Made by a program: the position numbers and the translations under genes
Source: Pseudomonas fluorescens
Lineage (GTDB): Bacteria; Pseudomonadota; Gammaproteobacteria; Pseudomonadales; Pseudomonadaceae
NCBI RefSeq assembly: GCF_902497775.2
Contig: NZ_OZ024668.1
Span: 1,635,826-1,699,825 of the forward strand
Reading direction: 5' to 3'
Length of the DNA stretch: 64,000 nucleotides
Notes under the pieces: model-generated
Told to the model about the DNA's origin: nothing
What the model saw: the letters and a program-made list of their open reading frames with translations, nothing else
The model's database searches: none
Shown here: positions 1 to 7,679 of the stretch, piece after piece
Numbering within the stretch: the stretch's first letter is position 1
Layout of the letters: every line of letters begins with the position of its first letter

Positions 1-561
1 CGGGGCCAATGCGACCTGCTCTACCTGTTTGCCAACGACACAGTGCTGGATTACTACCCCAAGTTCGGGTTTCACCGGGTGCTCGAACATGAATACAGCG
101 CAGTGCTGACGCCCTCACCCCAGCCTTGCCGTTTCCATAAGGTCGACATGGACGACGTGCTGGAGCGTCAGCGTTTCATCAGCGCAATCGAAAGCGCCGT
201 ACCTGCTGCACGTCTGGCGATGCGCAGTAATCCCGACCAGACAATGTTCTATTGCACATCGTTTTTCAAAGACTGCGTCCACTACTCGGCAGCGCTGCAA
301 GCCTATGTGGTGATGGAAGTCGTCGATGGCGTGATGACGCTGTATGAGGTGTTCGCCAGACAAACACTCGACCTGCAGGCACTGATTGCACAATTGAGCA
401 CACCCCAGACCATCCGCGTGGTACTGGGGTTTACGCCGCTGGATGTCAGCGGCTTCGAGGCGCAGCCGCTTGAGTCGGATGACAGCCTGTTCGTGCTCGG
501 CCAGGCCGGTCAATTCATCGAGGACACCAGGCTGATGCTGCCGTTGCTGTCACACGCCTGA
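1..561 (+). CDS. GNAT-family N-acetyltransferase, 5' end cut by window edge
   Basis: The reading frame is open from the first base, so the true start lies outside the window and about 187 codons of the C-terminal part are visible. The motif YYPKFGFHRV near the left edge is the typical last part of a GNAT acetyl-CoA fold, where an aromatic residue sits by the thiol of the cofactor. After it comes a long C-terminal region of about 150 residues with no motif I recognise, longer than a minimal GNAT domain. The acetylated substrate cannot be told. The gene ends 21 bases before the stop of the convergent flavoprotein gene. Confidence 0.7.
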   Translation, partial: RGQCDLLYLFANDTVLDYYPKFGFHRVLEHEYSAVLTPSPQPCRFHKVDMDDVLERQRFISAIESAVPAARLAMRSNPDQTMFYCTSFFKDCVHYSAALQAYVVMEVVDGVMTLYEVFARQTLDLQALIAQLSTPQTIRVVLGFTPLDVSGFEAQPLESDDSLFVLGQAGQFIEDTRLMLPLLSHA

Positions 562-581
562 GCCGCTCAGGCCTGAGCCGC

Positions 582-1787
582 TCAGGCCACCACCGGAATA
601 AGCGGGTCGGCAGCCGCCAGGGCAATGCTGCGATCAGCCACGGGCGGGTAGATCCACACCGAGTTGATCTGCTGCTTGAGCGCCTTGGCTTCGTCCTTGA
701 TCAGCTTGACCTCGCGCGCCCAGCCTTCGGTGTACACCGCGCCCCAGGCGCCCAGGTCCAGGCAGGTGACGTACTTGGGCTGGCGGTACGGCACCGGTTC
801 GACGCCGAGCAGGTCGGCAGCGACGTTGTTGCCCGAGTGCCGGCCCAGGGCGATGGCGTGCTGGCAAGTCATCAAGGCGTGGTTGCCCAGATCGTCAGTG
901 GCGGCGTAGGCCACGTCACCGGTGGCGAACACATGCGCCTGGCCAATGACCTTGAGGTTGCCGTCGACATGCAGGCGGCCATGGCCATCGCGTTGCCCGG
1001 GTACTTGCGTGGTGAGCGCGCTGGCGCGTACGCCGACGGTCCAGACCACGGTGCTGGCCTCGATGCGCTGACCGTCGGCGAGGGTCACGCCGTCGGCATC
1101 CACTTCGGCCACCGAGGCATTGAGCCGCCACTGCACCCCCAGCGCCGCGCTGGCTTCGACGATCGCCGGGCTGATGCCTTCACCCAGGGCCGCGCCGATT
1201 GTGTTGCCGCGATCGACGATGATCACCTGCACCTGGGCATCCTCGCCCAGCACTGCCCGCAGGCGGGCGGGCATTTCGGTGGCGGTCTCGATGCCGGTGA
1301 AGCCGCCGCCGGCCACCACCACGGTATTGCGTGCCGTTGATGCGGGCCGCTGGGCCAGCGCCTTGATGTGCTGCTCCAGGCGGTTGGCCGATTCGATCTG
1401 GTCGACGTCGAAGGCGTGCCGGTCAAGCCCGGGCAGGTCTGGCCGGAACACGCCGCTGCCGCTGGCCATGACCAGGCGATCGTAGCCAAGCACCTGCTGG
1501 CGGCCCTGGCCGTCGCGGTAACCGACGCGCTTGCCGGTGACATCGATCTCGTCCACTGCGCCCTGGATGAAGTTCACGCCCACGGCGGCAAACAGTTCAG
1601 CCAACGGCACTTTCATTTGCTGCACATCGGGTTCGTAGAAGCGTGGACGAATGCGCAGTTCGGCCTGGGGCGCGAGCACGCTGACGCTGACGTCGTTGCG
1701 CCCGTGCTGGTCCAGCAGGCGGGTGGCGCTGAGGGCGCTCCACATACCGCCGAAGCCGGCACCGATGATCAGGATGTGCTGTTTCAT
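582..1787 (-). CDS. NDH-2-like NAD(P)/FAD-dependent oxidoreductase
   Basis: About 401 residues of a two-dinucleotide-binding-domain flavoprotein, most like type II NADH dehydrogenases, which pass electrons from NADH to quinone at the membrane without pumping protons. The FAD site IIGAGFGGMWSA is at the N-terminus and the NAD(P) site VVVAGGGFTGIE is near residue 150. Further on are the conserved VWTVGVRAS and FATGDVA segments. I chose the ATG at 1787 because a GGAG lies 6-9 bases upstream and the FAD motif follows at once; a longer frame exists but has no such site. It is divergent from an Rrf2 regulator, with a 9-bp-arm palindrome over its predicted promoter. It could instead be a soluble disulphide- or quinone-reducing flavoprotein. 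Confidence 0.8.
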   Translation of the reverse strand: MKQHILIIGAGFGGMWSALSATRLLDQHGRNDVSVSVLAPQAELRIRPRFYEPDVQQMKVPLAELFAAVGVNFIQGAVDEIDVTGKRVGYRDGQGRQQVLGYDRLVMASGSGVFRPDLPGLDRHAFDVDQIESANRLEQHIKALAQRPASTARNTVVVAGGGFTGIETATEMPARLRAVLGEDAQVQVIIVDRGNTIGAALGEGISPAIVEASAALGVQWRLNASVAEVDADGVTLADGQRIEASTVVWTVGVRASALTTQVPGQRDGHGRLHVDGNLKVIGQAHVFATGDVAYAATDDLGNHALMTCQHAIALGRHSGNNVAADLLGVEPVPYRQPKYVTCLDLGAWGAVYTEGWAREVKLIKDEAKALKQQINSVWIYPPVADRSIALAAADPLIPVVA

Positions 1788-1851
1788 GTTCTGCTCCGAA
1801 AGGAAGGGCTGGTGTTTGCCGGTCGCTGGATCGTCGTACCCTGTGCTGGGC

Positions 1852-1876
1852 AACTACGACTTTATTGGTCGTAGTT
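1852..1876. promoter_or_regulatory. Palindrome overlapping the promoter of the NDH-2-like gene; candidate Rrf2 operator
   Basis: Perfect inverted repeat AACTACGAC-N7-GTCGTAGTT. On the minus strand a good sigma-70 promoter reads through it: -35 TTGCAC at 1887-1882, a 17-base spacer, and -10 TAAAGT at 1864-1859. The palindrome therefore covers the spacer and the -10 box. Position and symmetry fit a repressor site for the divergently encoded Rrf2 protein; the protein-site link is inference. Confidence 0.6.
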
Positions 1877-1922
1877 ATGCGGTGCAAGTGTTTTTTTACG
1901 AACGGTGTGCGCAAGCCTGGGT

Positions 1923-1952
1923 TTGCTGGCTGATGTTGGTAGCTGGTAGAAT
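1923..1952 (+). promoter_or_regulatory. Possible sigma-70 promoter of the Rrf2 gene
   Basis: TTGCTG at 1923-1928 and TAGAAT at 1947-1952 are 18 bases apart, on the plus strand just upstream of the regulator start at 1980. The match is moderate. Confidence 0.35.
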
Positions 1953-1979
1953 TGGCGACACATTCAGTCGGAGATAGTC

Positions 1980-2489
1980 ATGTCCCTGTATAGCGCCGGC
2001 GTCGAGTACGGCTTGCATTGCCTGCTGTTTCTGGTCGACGACCTGGGCGAAAGCCGCGAAGCCAGCGTGCGCGACCTGGCCGAGCTGCAGGGGGTGCCCC
2101 ACGAATACCTGGCCAAGGTCTTCACTAAACTGGCCAAGGCCAAACTGGTGGTGGCCACCGAAGGCGTGCGTGGCGGCTTCAGGCTGGCCCGGCCGGCAGA
2201 CGAAATCACCGTGCTGGATATCGTCTCGGCCATTGACGGGCACAAGGTGATCTTCGATTGCCGCGAGGTCCGCGACCGTTGCACGTTATTTGACGGTGCG
2301 CCGCCTGCCTGGGCCATCGATGGCACCTGCGCCATTCACGCGGTGATGCTCACCGCGCAAAAACGCATGGAGGAAGCCCTGGCCCAGCAGACCATCCTCG
2401 ACCTGTCGCGGCGCCTGGGGCGCAAGGCGCCGGCGCTGTTTTCCACCCAGGTGGTGAAGTGGATCAACGACCGGCGCGACAGCAAGTAA
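1980..2489 (+). CDS. Rrf2-family transcriptional regulator
   Basis: 169 residues with the Rrf2 layout: an N-terminal winged helix whose wing carries the typical GVRGGFRLARP sequence (about residues 62-72), then a region with three cysteines, C94, C101 and C117. In IscR and NsrR three closely spaced cysteines at about this place hold an iron-sulphur cluster. Here the last gap is longer (C-x6-C-x15-C), so cluster binding is plausible but the type is unclear. The gene is divergent from an NDH-2-like flavoprotein, and a palindrome in the gap overlaps that gene's promoter. A redox- or NO-sensing repressor of the flavoprotein is the simplest reading. Confidence 0.85.
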   Translation: MSLYSAGVEYGLHCLLFLVDDLGESREASVRDLAELQGVPHEYLAKVFTKLAKAKLVVATEGVRGGFRLARPADEITVLDIVSAIDGHKVIFDCREVRDRCTLFDGAPPAWAIDGTCAIHAVMLTAQKRMEEALAQQTILDLSRRLGRKAPALFSTQVVKWINDRRDSK

Positions 2490-2498
2490 GCTGTCGCT

Positions 2499-3098
2499 TC
2501 AGGCAGGCTCGGCGACTTCGGCAAACAGCCTGCGACCGTGCTCGAACATGCGTTGCAGGTGGGCGCCGGGGTCGGCGCTTTCCGACTCCAGCAGCAAGCT
2601 CGAGCTCAGCACCCGGGCGCCGCAGTAGTCGAAAATGCCGTGATCGATCTGGGCCTTCATTGCCTGCTCATAGCCGTGTTTGCTGAAGGTCGCGGCATCG
2701 GCGCCACCGACACCGACCAGGTGGACGTTCAACCGGCCAAGCATTTTTACCAGCGGCGCCTGGGTGCTGAAGTCGAATGCCCAGCCATTGCTGAACACCC
2801 GGTCAATCCAGCCCTTGAGCAGCGCTGGCATCGACCACCAATACACCGGGAAGACCAGCACCAGAGCGTCGCTGCGGTCGATGCGTGCCTGCTCGGCAAG
2901 CACATCGTCGGCAGGCGCTGCGGTGCGATGATGAACGGCATGGTCGGCGGGGCCGAACAGCGGGTTGAAACCTTCGGCGAACAGGTCGGCGACCTCGGCG
3001 CTATGGCCGTTTTGCGCCAACCCTTCGACCAGCTTGGCGGCCAGGCTGTGGGTCAGCGAGCATGGATCATGATGAGCGACAACAACAAGCGCGTGCAT
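2499..3098 (-). CDS. NAD(P)H-dependent flavodoxin-fold oxidoreductase (NQO1/KefF/MdaB type)
   Basis: 199 residues. The start MHALVVVAHHDP and the later segment VLVFPVYWWSMPALLKGW are hallmarks of the flavodoxin-like NAD(P)H dehydrogenase (quinone) family, cytoplasmic FMN/FAD enzymes that reduce quinones or other electrophiles by two electrons. I placed the start at 3098, where a GGAG precedes the ATG and the beta-1 strand begins; the upstream extension is non-homologous. It faces a TetR regulator across 89 bases that contain a tandem repeat, so it is probably the regulator's target. The gene ends 9 bases from the convergent Rrf2 stop. The exact substrate is unknown. Confidence 0.85.
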   Translation of the reverse strand: MHALVVVAHHDPCSLTHSLAAKLVEGLAQNGHSAEVADLFAEGFNPLFGPADHAVHHRTAAPADDVLAEQARIDRSDALVLVFPVYWWSMPALLKGWIDRVFSNGWAFDFSTQAPLVKMLGRLNVHLVGVGGADAATFSKHGYEQAMKAQIDHGIFDYCGARVLSSSLLLESESADPGAHLQRMFEHGRRLFAEVAEPA

Positions 3099-3149
3099 GG
3101 CAAGGGCTCCTGCGGATTGCGGGGAAGGGGGGAAACTTGTAAGCTGGAC

Positions 3150-3186
3150 GTAAGTTACCTTTGGTAAGTTACTTTTGGTAGGTAAG
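3150..3186. promoter_or_regulatory. Tandem direct repeat between TetR and quinone reductase genes; candidate operator
   Basis: Two adjoining 14-base copies, GTAAGTTACCTTTG (3150-3163) and GTAAGTTACTTTTG (3164-3177), differ at one base and are followed by a partial third copy GTAGGTAAG. Within them TTACC-TTT-GGTAA forms a small palindrome. The array ends right at the TetR start codon and lies in the divergent promoter gap, as expected for an autoregulated TetR operator. Confidence 0.5.
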
Positions 3187-3187
3187 C

Positions 3188-3778
3188 ATGTCAAGCGATC
3201 CGCAACCGCGTCGGCGCCTGTCGCGCGAAGACCGTCAGCATCAGCTGCTGGAGGTGGCCTGGCGCCTGGTCCGTGAAGAGGGCACCGAAGCCCTGACCTT
3301 GGGGCGCCTGGCCGAACTTGCCGGGGTCACCAAGCCGGTGGTGTATGACCATTTTGGTACCCGCTCCGGCTTGCTGGCGGCGTTGTACCAGTGTTACGAC
3401 GAGCGCCAGACAGCGGTGATGGATGCCGCCCTGGCCGCCTGTGAGCCGACGCTTGAAAGTACCGCTGCAGTGATTGCCAGCGCTTACGTCGACTGCGTCC
3501 TGACCCAGGGTCGGGAGATACCCGGGGTCATTGCCGCGCTGGCCAGCTCGCCGGAGCTTGAGCAGATCAAGCGCGAGTACGAGACGGTGTTCATGGGCAA
3601 ATGCCGGGCGCTGCTGGCGCCCTTCAGTGGCAGCGGCGAGATTGGCGTGGCGGGGCTGCGGGCGATGCTCGGCGCGGCCGAGGCGTTGTCGCATGCTGCG
3701 GCGAACGCTGAGATTACGGCCGAGCAGGCGCAACGGGAGTTGTTCGAAAGTATCAAGGCGATGGTTGTGCGCAGTTAG
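3188..3778 (+). CDS. TetR-family transcriptional regulator
   Basis: 196 residues. The N-terminal 60 residues form a TetR helix-turn-helix: the segment LTLGRLAELAGVTKPVVYDHFG has the classic recognition-helix pattern. The remainder is an all-helical ligand-binding domain with no diagnostic motif. The first three bases overlap the end of the tandem repeat array, suggesting strong autoregulation. The neighbour to the left is a divergent flavodoxin-fold reductase, probably controlled by it. The inducer is unknown. A REP hairpin follows the stop. Confidence 0.9.
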   Translation: MSSDPQPRRRLSREDRQHQLLEVAWRLVREEGTEALTLGRLAELAGVTKPVVYDHFGTRSGLLAALYQCYDERQTAVMDAALAACEPTLESTAAVIASAYVDCVLTQGREIPGVIAALASSPELEQIKREYETVFMGKCRALLAPFSGSGEIGVAGLRAMLGAAEALSHAAANAEITAEQAQRELFESIKAMVVRS

Positions 3779-3784
3779 AATGCA

Positions 3785-3847
3785 TCGCGGGTCAAGCCCG
3801 CTCCCACAGGCTGCTCACCCCCCTGTAGGAGCGGGCTTGACCCGCGA
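3785..3847. repeat. REP pair (inverted hairpin)
   Basis: Arms at 3785-3810 and 3822-3847 (26 bases each, one mismatch) contain the REP core CGGGTCAAGCCCGCTCC. It lies between the TetR stop and the DUF1963 gene. Confidence 0.85.
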
Positions 3848-3874
3848 TAGGGCCTTATTAAGCGGACGAGAAAT

Positions 3875-4570
3875 ATGGACATTCAAGAAATCAAGCAACG
3901 CCTGGCCAAACCCGCCACGCGCTTTTTCGCCGGTGGTTTTCGCCCCAGTAACAGCGATGAAGAAAGCTGGCTCGGCCGGGTGTTTTTATACCGTCCCGAC
4001 GAAGGCGTGCCGACCAACGCGGCCGGCGAGCAACTGCTCCCGGTAGCGCAGTTCCACCTGCCCAGCCTGCCATTCGCCAGCCCGGCGCTGAAGGATGTAC
4101 GCATCCTCACCCTGTTCGTCGGCTACCCCTTCCCGGAGGAGTTCGAAGCTATGGGCGACAATTGGCTGATCCGCGAGTACCGCGCTGACGATGAGCTGGT
4201 CCGCAAAGACCTGCCAGTTGCCAATTCCTTCCTCAAAGCCTTTCCCTTGAGGGCCGAAAAGCTTGCCGAGGACTATCCGCTGTGGGATGGCGGCGGCGTG
4301 CCGGATGAGTTGGTCAAGGAAATCGTCAAGCTCGAACGGGCAGGGGATATCGAGTGTTACTACGAGGTCATCACCCATGCCTACGAGCACAAGATCGGTG
4401 GCTATCCGTCATTCTGCCAGTCGGGCGTGTACCCGGGTGACGGCTTCGAGTTCGTCTTCCAGATTTCATCCGATGCCAAGATCAATCTCAACGTGGTTCA
4501 CAGCGGCAGCCTGATGTTCTTCAAACATCGCGAAACCGGCGAGTGGACGATCTACTACGATTTCTATTGA
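3875..4570 (+). CDS. DUF1963-like protein
   Basis: 231 residues, apparently cytoplasmic, with no signal peptide or membrane segment. The overall pattern, an early proline-rich loading region, the strand LPVAQFHLPSLPF and a C-terminal segment FEFVFQISSDAKINLNVVHSGSLMFF ending in EWTIYYDFY, resembles the DUF1963 (YwqG) family, whose biochemical role is not established. The gene stands alone between a REP hairpin and a convergent cell-wall hydrolase gene, one base from that gene's stop. I recognise the fold only at family level and assign no function. Confidence 0.55.
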   Translation: MDIQEIKQRLAKPATRFFAGGFRPSNSDEESWLGRVFLYRPDEGVPTNAAGEQLLPVAQFHLPSLPFASPALKDVRILTLFVGYPFPEEFEAMGDNWLIREYRADDELVRKDLPVANSFLKAFPLRAEKLAEDYPLWDGGGVPDELVKEIVKLERAGDIECYYEVITHAYEHKIGGYPSFCQSGVYPGDGFEFVFQISSDAKINLNVVHSGSLMFFKHRETGEWTIYYDFY

Positions 4571-4571
4571 A

Positions 4572-5186
4572 CTAGTGCGATGCCCCGTTGCGCGGCTTGT
4601 AGAACAGGAACTCGCTGGTCTGTGCGGTTCGCGCGAAGGTCTTCGACCAGTCAGGGCGCACCCGCCGATCATGGAAATACAGGGCGCCACCGGTACGGTC
4701 GGGCAACTGCTTGTTCAGCGCCTTGCGCGCGATTTCCTTGGCCAGGGTGTAGCGCACTTCTTCCTGGACATCGTCCGAACGGCCATCGCACCACCAGGAG
4801 AACTGGCAGGCGCCTGTCTCCGAGCCCTGCTTGACCACGCCGCACACCGAATCGGGAAAGCCCTGGTGACCGACCCGGTTCATCACCACGTTGGCCACCG
4901 CTTCCATGTCGGCTGATTTACCGCCCTTCGATTCCCAGTAGATGCTGCGTGCCAGGCAGGTAATGGCGTCGTCCAGTGCTGCGCCACCCGCCGGGTCGAC
5001 CGCCTGCACCTCGGTCTTGGTGATGGCCTGGGACTTGGGCGCGGGCGCGGCATTGGAGTTGCTGGCGGCTTTTTGCTCCAGCGCCTGGGCCTTTTCTTCG
5101 GCCACCTGGGCCTTGGAGTCTGCAGCCATCGACTGGGCGCCGCAGAGGGCCAGTGCCAGGCAGGTTACAATCATCAGCAGGCGCAT
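4572..5186 (-). CDS. Exported SleB-like cell-wall hydrolase
   Basis: 204 residues. A clear signal peptide (MRLLMIVTCLALALCG... cleaved near QSMAA) is followed by an alanine/glutamate-rich linker likely to be helical, then a Hydrolase_2/SleB catalytic domain from about residue 80. The domain shows CLARSIYWESKGG, with the catalytic glutamate in YWES, then VANVVMNRV, CQFSWWCDG and GGALYFHD. SleB-type enzymes are lytic transglycosylases acting on peptidoglycan; in Gram-negative bacteria they work in the periplasm. It is divergent from a CAP-domain secreted protein, across 134 bases. Confidence 0.85.
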   Translation of the reverse strand: MRLLMIVTCLALALCGAQSMAADSKAQVAEEKAQALEQKAASNSNAAPAPKSQAITKTEVQAVDPAGGAALDDAITCLARSIYWESKGGKSADMEAVANVVMNRVGHQGFPDSVCGVVKQGSETGACQFSWWCDGRSDDVQEEVRYTLAKEIARKALNKQLPDRTGGALYFHDRRVRPDWSKTFARTAQTSEFLFYKPRNGASH

Positions 5187-5320
5187 GCTCGAACCCTTGG
5201 GTGGCGAGGAAGCACAACTTCCCGTTACAGGATCGACCGCAGCGCGCTCAAAACATTCCGGCTGTCAGACGACGGGCGACTTCGTGCATCATCTGCGCAG
5301 TCCGATCAAGGGAGATTTTC

Positions 5321-6172
5321 ATGCGTGTCATCTCATCCGTTGTGCACCTGGCGGCGATGTCGCTGGGGCTGGCGTTTACCGTGACGGCCCAGGCCAGCGA
5401 CGAGTCGCAGTTGCTCGAGTCGATCAACGCCTACCGCAGCCAGGCCCAGCGCTGCGCCGGCCAGGCGTCGATGGAGCTGCCGCCGCTGGCCAGCGATCCG
5501 CGCCTGGTGTTGCCGGCCAACAGCATGGGTGACCTGCGCGAGGCTCTGGCGCAAAAGAGCTACCCGATGGTTAACGTCCAGGCCATCAGCCTGTCCGGGC
5601 CGCGGGATGCGCAGGCGGCGATGAAGGCGGTGCAGGAGAGTTTCTGCCAGGTGGTGCTCGACCCGCAGTTCGTCGATGTCGGCGTCAGCCGCGAGGGCCG
5701 TGACTGGCGCATCGTCCTGGCGCGGCCGTTGCTGGCCGGGCGCCTGGGCGACTGGCAGGCCGAAGGGCAGAAGGTCCTGGAGATGATCAACAGCGCGCGC
5801 AGCCAGGCGCGCCAGTGCGGTGGCCAGCCGTTCAACGCCACTACGCCACTGGCCTGGAACGCTACCCTGGCCGGCGCCGCCGAAAGCCACACGCGGGCCA
5901 TGGCCAACAACAACGTCTTCGACCACAAGGATCGCGACGGTCGTACCCCGGGGGATCGCGCCGAGCTTGCCGGCTATGCCGGCCAGCAGGTTGGCGAGAA
6001 CATTGCGGCCGGGCAGGACACCCCGCGCAAGGTGGTCGATGGCTGGCTTGCCAGCCCCGGCCACTGTGCCAACCTGATGAACCCGCAGTTCAGTGAGTTG
6101 GGCGCCGCCTACGCAGTCGATCCCAAGAGTGATGCCGGGATCTACTGGACGGCAATGTTCGGCGCGCCCTGA
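5321..6172 (+). CDS. Secreted protein with two CAP (SCP/PR1) domains, the first degenerate
   Basis: 283 residues starting at the ATG at 5321, preceded by AAGGGAG. A signal peptide ends near AQAS. The C-terminal half is a CAP domain: VLEMINSARSQARQC, the histidine in ESHTRAMA, FDHKDRDGRTPGDRA, the glutamate in VGENIAAG, and the end GHCANLMNPQFSELGAAY. The first half begins with a very similar LLESINAYRSQAQRC and ends CQVVLDPQFVDVGVS, so it looks like a second copy that has lost the His/Glu core. CAP proteins of bacteria are exported and mostly uncharacterised. The gene is divergent from the SleB-like hydrolase. Confidence 0.85.
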   Translation: MRVISSVVHLAAMSLGLAFTVTAQASDESQLLESINAYRSQAQRCAGQASMELPPLASDPRLVLPANSMGDLREALAQKSYPMVNVQAISLSGPRDAQAAMKAVQESFCQVVLDPQFVDVGVSREGRDWRIVLARPLLAGRLGDWQAEGQKVLEMINSARSQARQCGGQPFNATTPLAWNATLAGAAESHTRAMANNNVFDHKDRDGRTPGDRAELAGYAGQQVGENIAAGQDTPRKVVDGWLASPGHCANLMNPQFSELGAAYAVDPKSDAGIYWTAMFGAP

Positions 6173-6178
6173 CCCGGC

Positions 6179-7621
6179 TTAGTGCTCAAGCCCGGCACGC
6201 TTGAGCAGTTGCTTGCAGCGCTCGGACAGGTGCACCACGCGCAGGTGTTTGCCGTTGTTGCTGTAGCGCTCGCGCAGGGTCTTGAGCGCAGCAATCGCCG
6301 AGTAATCGACAACGTTCAGGTGACGGCAGTCGAGGGTCACCTGGGCCGGGTCGTTGGCCGGGTCGAACTGGTTGAGGAAGGGCGCAGTCGAGGCAAAGAA
6401 CAGGGTGCCGTGGACCTTGTACAGCCGGCTGCCGTCGCTCTCGTCATGGCGGTCGGTGTACAGCTCGCGGGCCTGTTGCCAGGCAAAATTGAGCGCGGCG
6501 ATGACGATGCCGCACAGCACCGCGGCGGCAAGGTCGGTGAACACCGTCACCAGGGTCACGGCGATGATCGCCAGCACATCGTTGACCGGCACCTTGTGCA
6601 GCACCCGCAACGATGCCCACGAGAAGGTCTGCTGGGCGACCACGAACATCACCCCGACCAGCGCCGCCAGCGGAATACGCTCGATCAGCGGCGAGAGAAA
6701 CAGCACGAACATCAGGATCATCGCCCCGGCGACCACGCCCGACAGCCGTCCACGCCCGCCGGAGCTCAAGTTGATTGCAGTCTGGCCGATCATCGCGCAA
6801 CCGCCCATGCCGCCGAACAGCCCGCAGGTCATGTTGGCCACGCCCAGGGCCACGCATTCGCGGTTGGGGTGGCCGCGGGTTTCGGTGATCTCGTCGGTGA
6901 GGTTGAGGGTCAGCAGGGTTTCCAGCAGGCCGACCAGGGCCATGAGCAGCGCGTAGGGGGCGATGACCTGCAGGGTGTCGAGGTTCCACGGCACTTGCGG
7001 CCAGCTCAATGCCGGCAGGCCGCCGGCGATGTGCGCGAGGTCGCCGAGGGTGCGGGTCGGCAGGTCGAGCAGGTAGACGCCGGCGCCGACGCCGAGTATC
7101 GCGATCAACGCCGGTGGCACGCTGCGGGTCAGGCGCGGCAGCAGGTAGACGACGGCCATGGTCAGCGCCACCAGCCCCAGCATCAGGTACAGCGGCGCGC
7201 CGCTGAGCCAGGTGCCATCGGCCTTGAAGTGCTCCAGCTGGGCCAGGGCAATGATGATCGCCAGGCCGTTGACGAAGCCAAGCATCACCGAGTACGGCAC
7301 CATGCGCACCAGTTTGCCCAGGCGCAGCAGGCCGAAGGCGATCATGATCAGCCCGCCGAGCAGCACCGTAGCCAGCAGGTACTGCACGCCATGGGTGACC
7401 ACCAGGGCGACGATGACCACGGCCATGGAGCCGGCCGCACCGGAAATCATCCCCGGGCGGCCCCCCAGCAGGGCGGTCAGGGTGCAGATGATGAAGGCGC
7501 CATACAGGCCCATCAGCGGGTTGAGGTGCGCCACCAGGGCGAAGGCGATGCACTCGGGCACCAGGGCAAAGGCTGTGGTGAGTCCTGCCAGGACATCGGC
7601 GCGAAGCGGGGTTGTTCTCAT
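6179..7621 (-). CDS. SulP-family anion transporter with STAS domain
   Basis: 480 residues. It begins with the SulP signature region (LAGLTTAFALVPECIAFALVA, GLYGAFII, GAAGSMAVVIVAL), followed by about ten hydrophobic segments and a short C-terminal STAS domain from about residue 400 (VTLDCRHLNVVDYSAIAAL). SulP proteins sit in the inner membrane and move sulphate, bicarbonate or dicarboxylates; this sequence does not allow a choice. The predicted start at 7621 has AGGTAGG just upstream. It is convergent with the CAP gene (6 bases apart) and downstream of the UvrA-like gene on the same strand. Confidence 0.9.
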   Translation of the reverse strand: MRTTPLRADVLAGLTTAFALVPECIAFALVAHLNPLMGLYGAFIICTLTALLGGRPGMISGAAGSMAVVIVALVVTHGVQYLLATVLLGGLIMIAFGLLRLGKLVRMVPYSVMLGFVNGLAIIIALAQLEHFKADGTWLSGAPLYLMLGLVALTMAVVYLLPRLTRSVPPALIAILGVGAGVYLLDLPTRTLGDLAHIAGGLPALSWPQVPWNLDTLQVIAPYALLMALVGLLETLLTLNLTDEITETRGHPNRECVALGVANMTCGLFGGMGGCAMIGQTAINLSSGGRGRLSGVVAGAMILMFVLFLSPLIERIPLAALVGVMFVVAQQTFSWASLRVLHKVPVNDVLAIIAVTLVTVFTDLAAAVLCGIVIAALNFAWQQARELYTDRHDESDGSRLYKVHGTLFFASTAPFLNQFDPANDPAQVTLDCRHLNVVDYSAIAALKTLRERYSNNGKHLRVVHLSERCKQLLKRAGLEH

Positions 7622-7679
7622 GACCTACCTGAAGGGCGGCCCGGCAGCGGGGTGCTGCCGGGGGAAAAAGCGCAGGATG

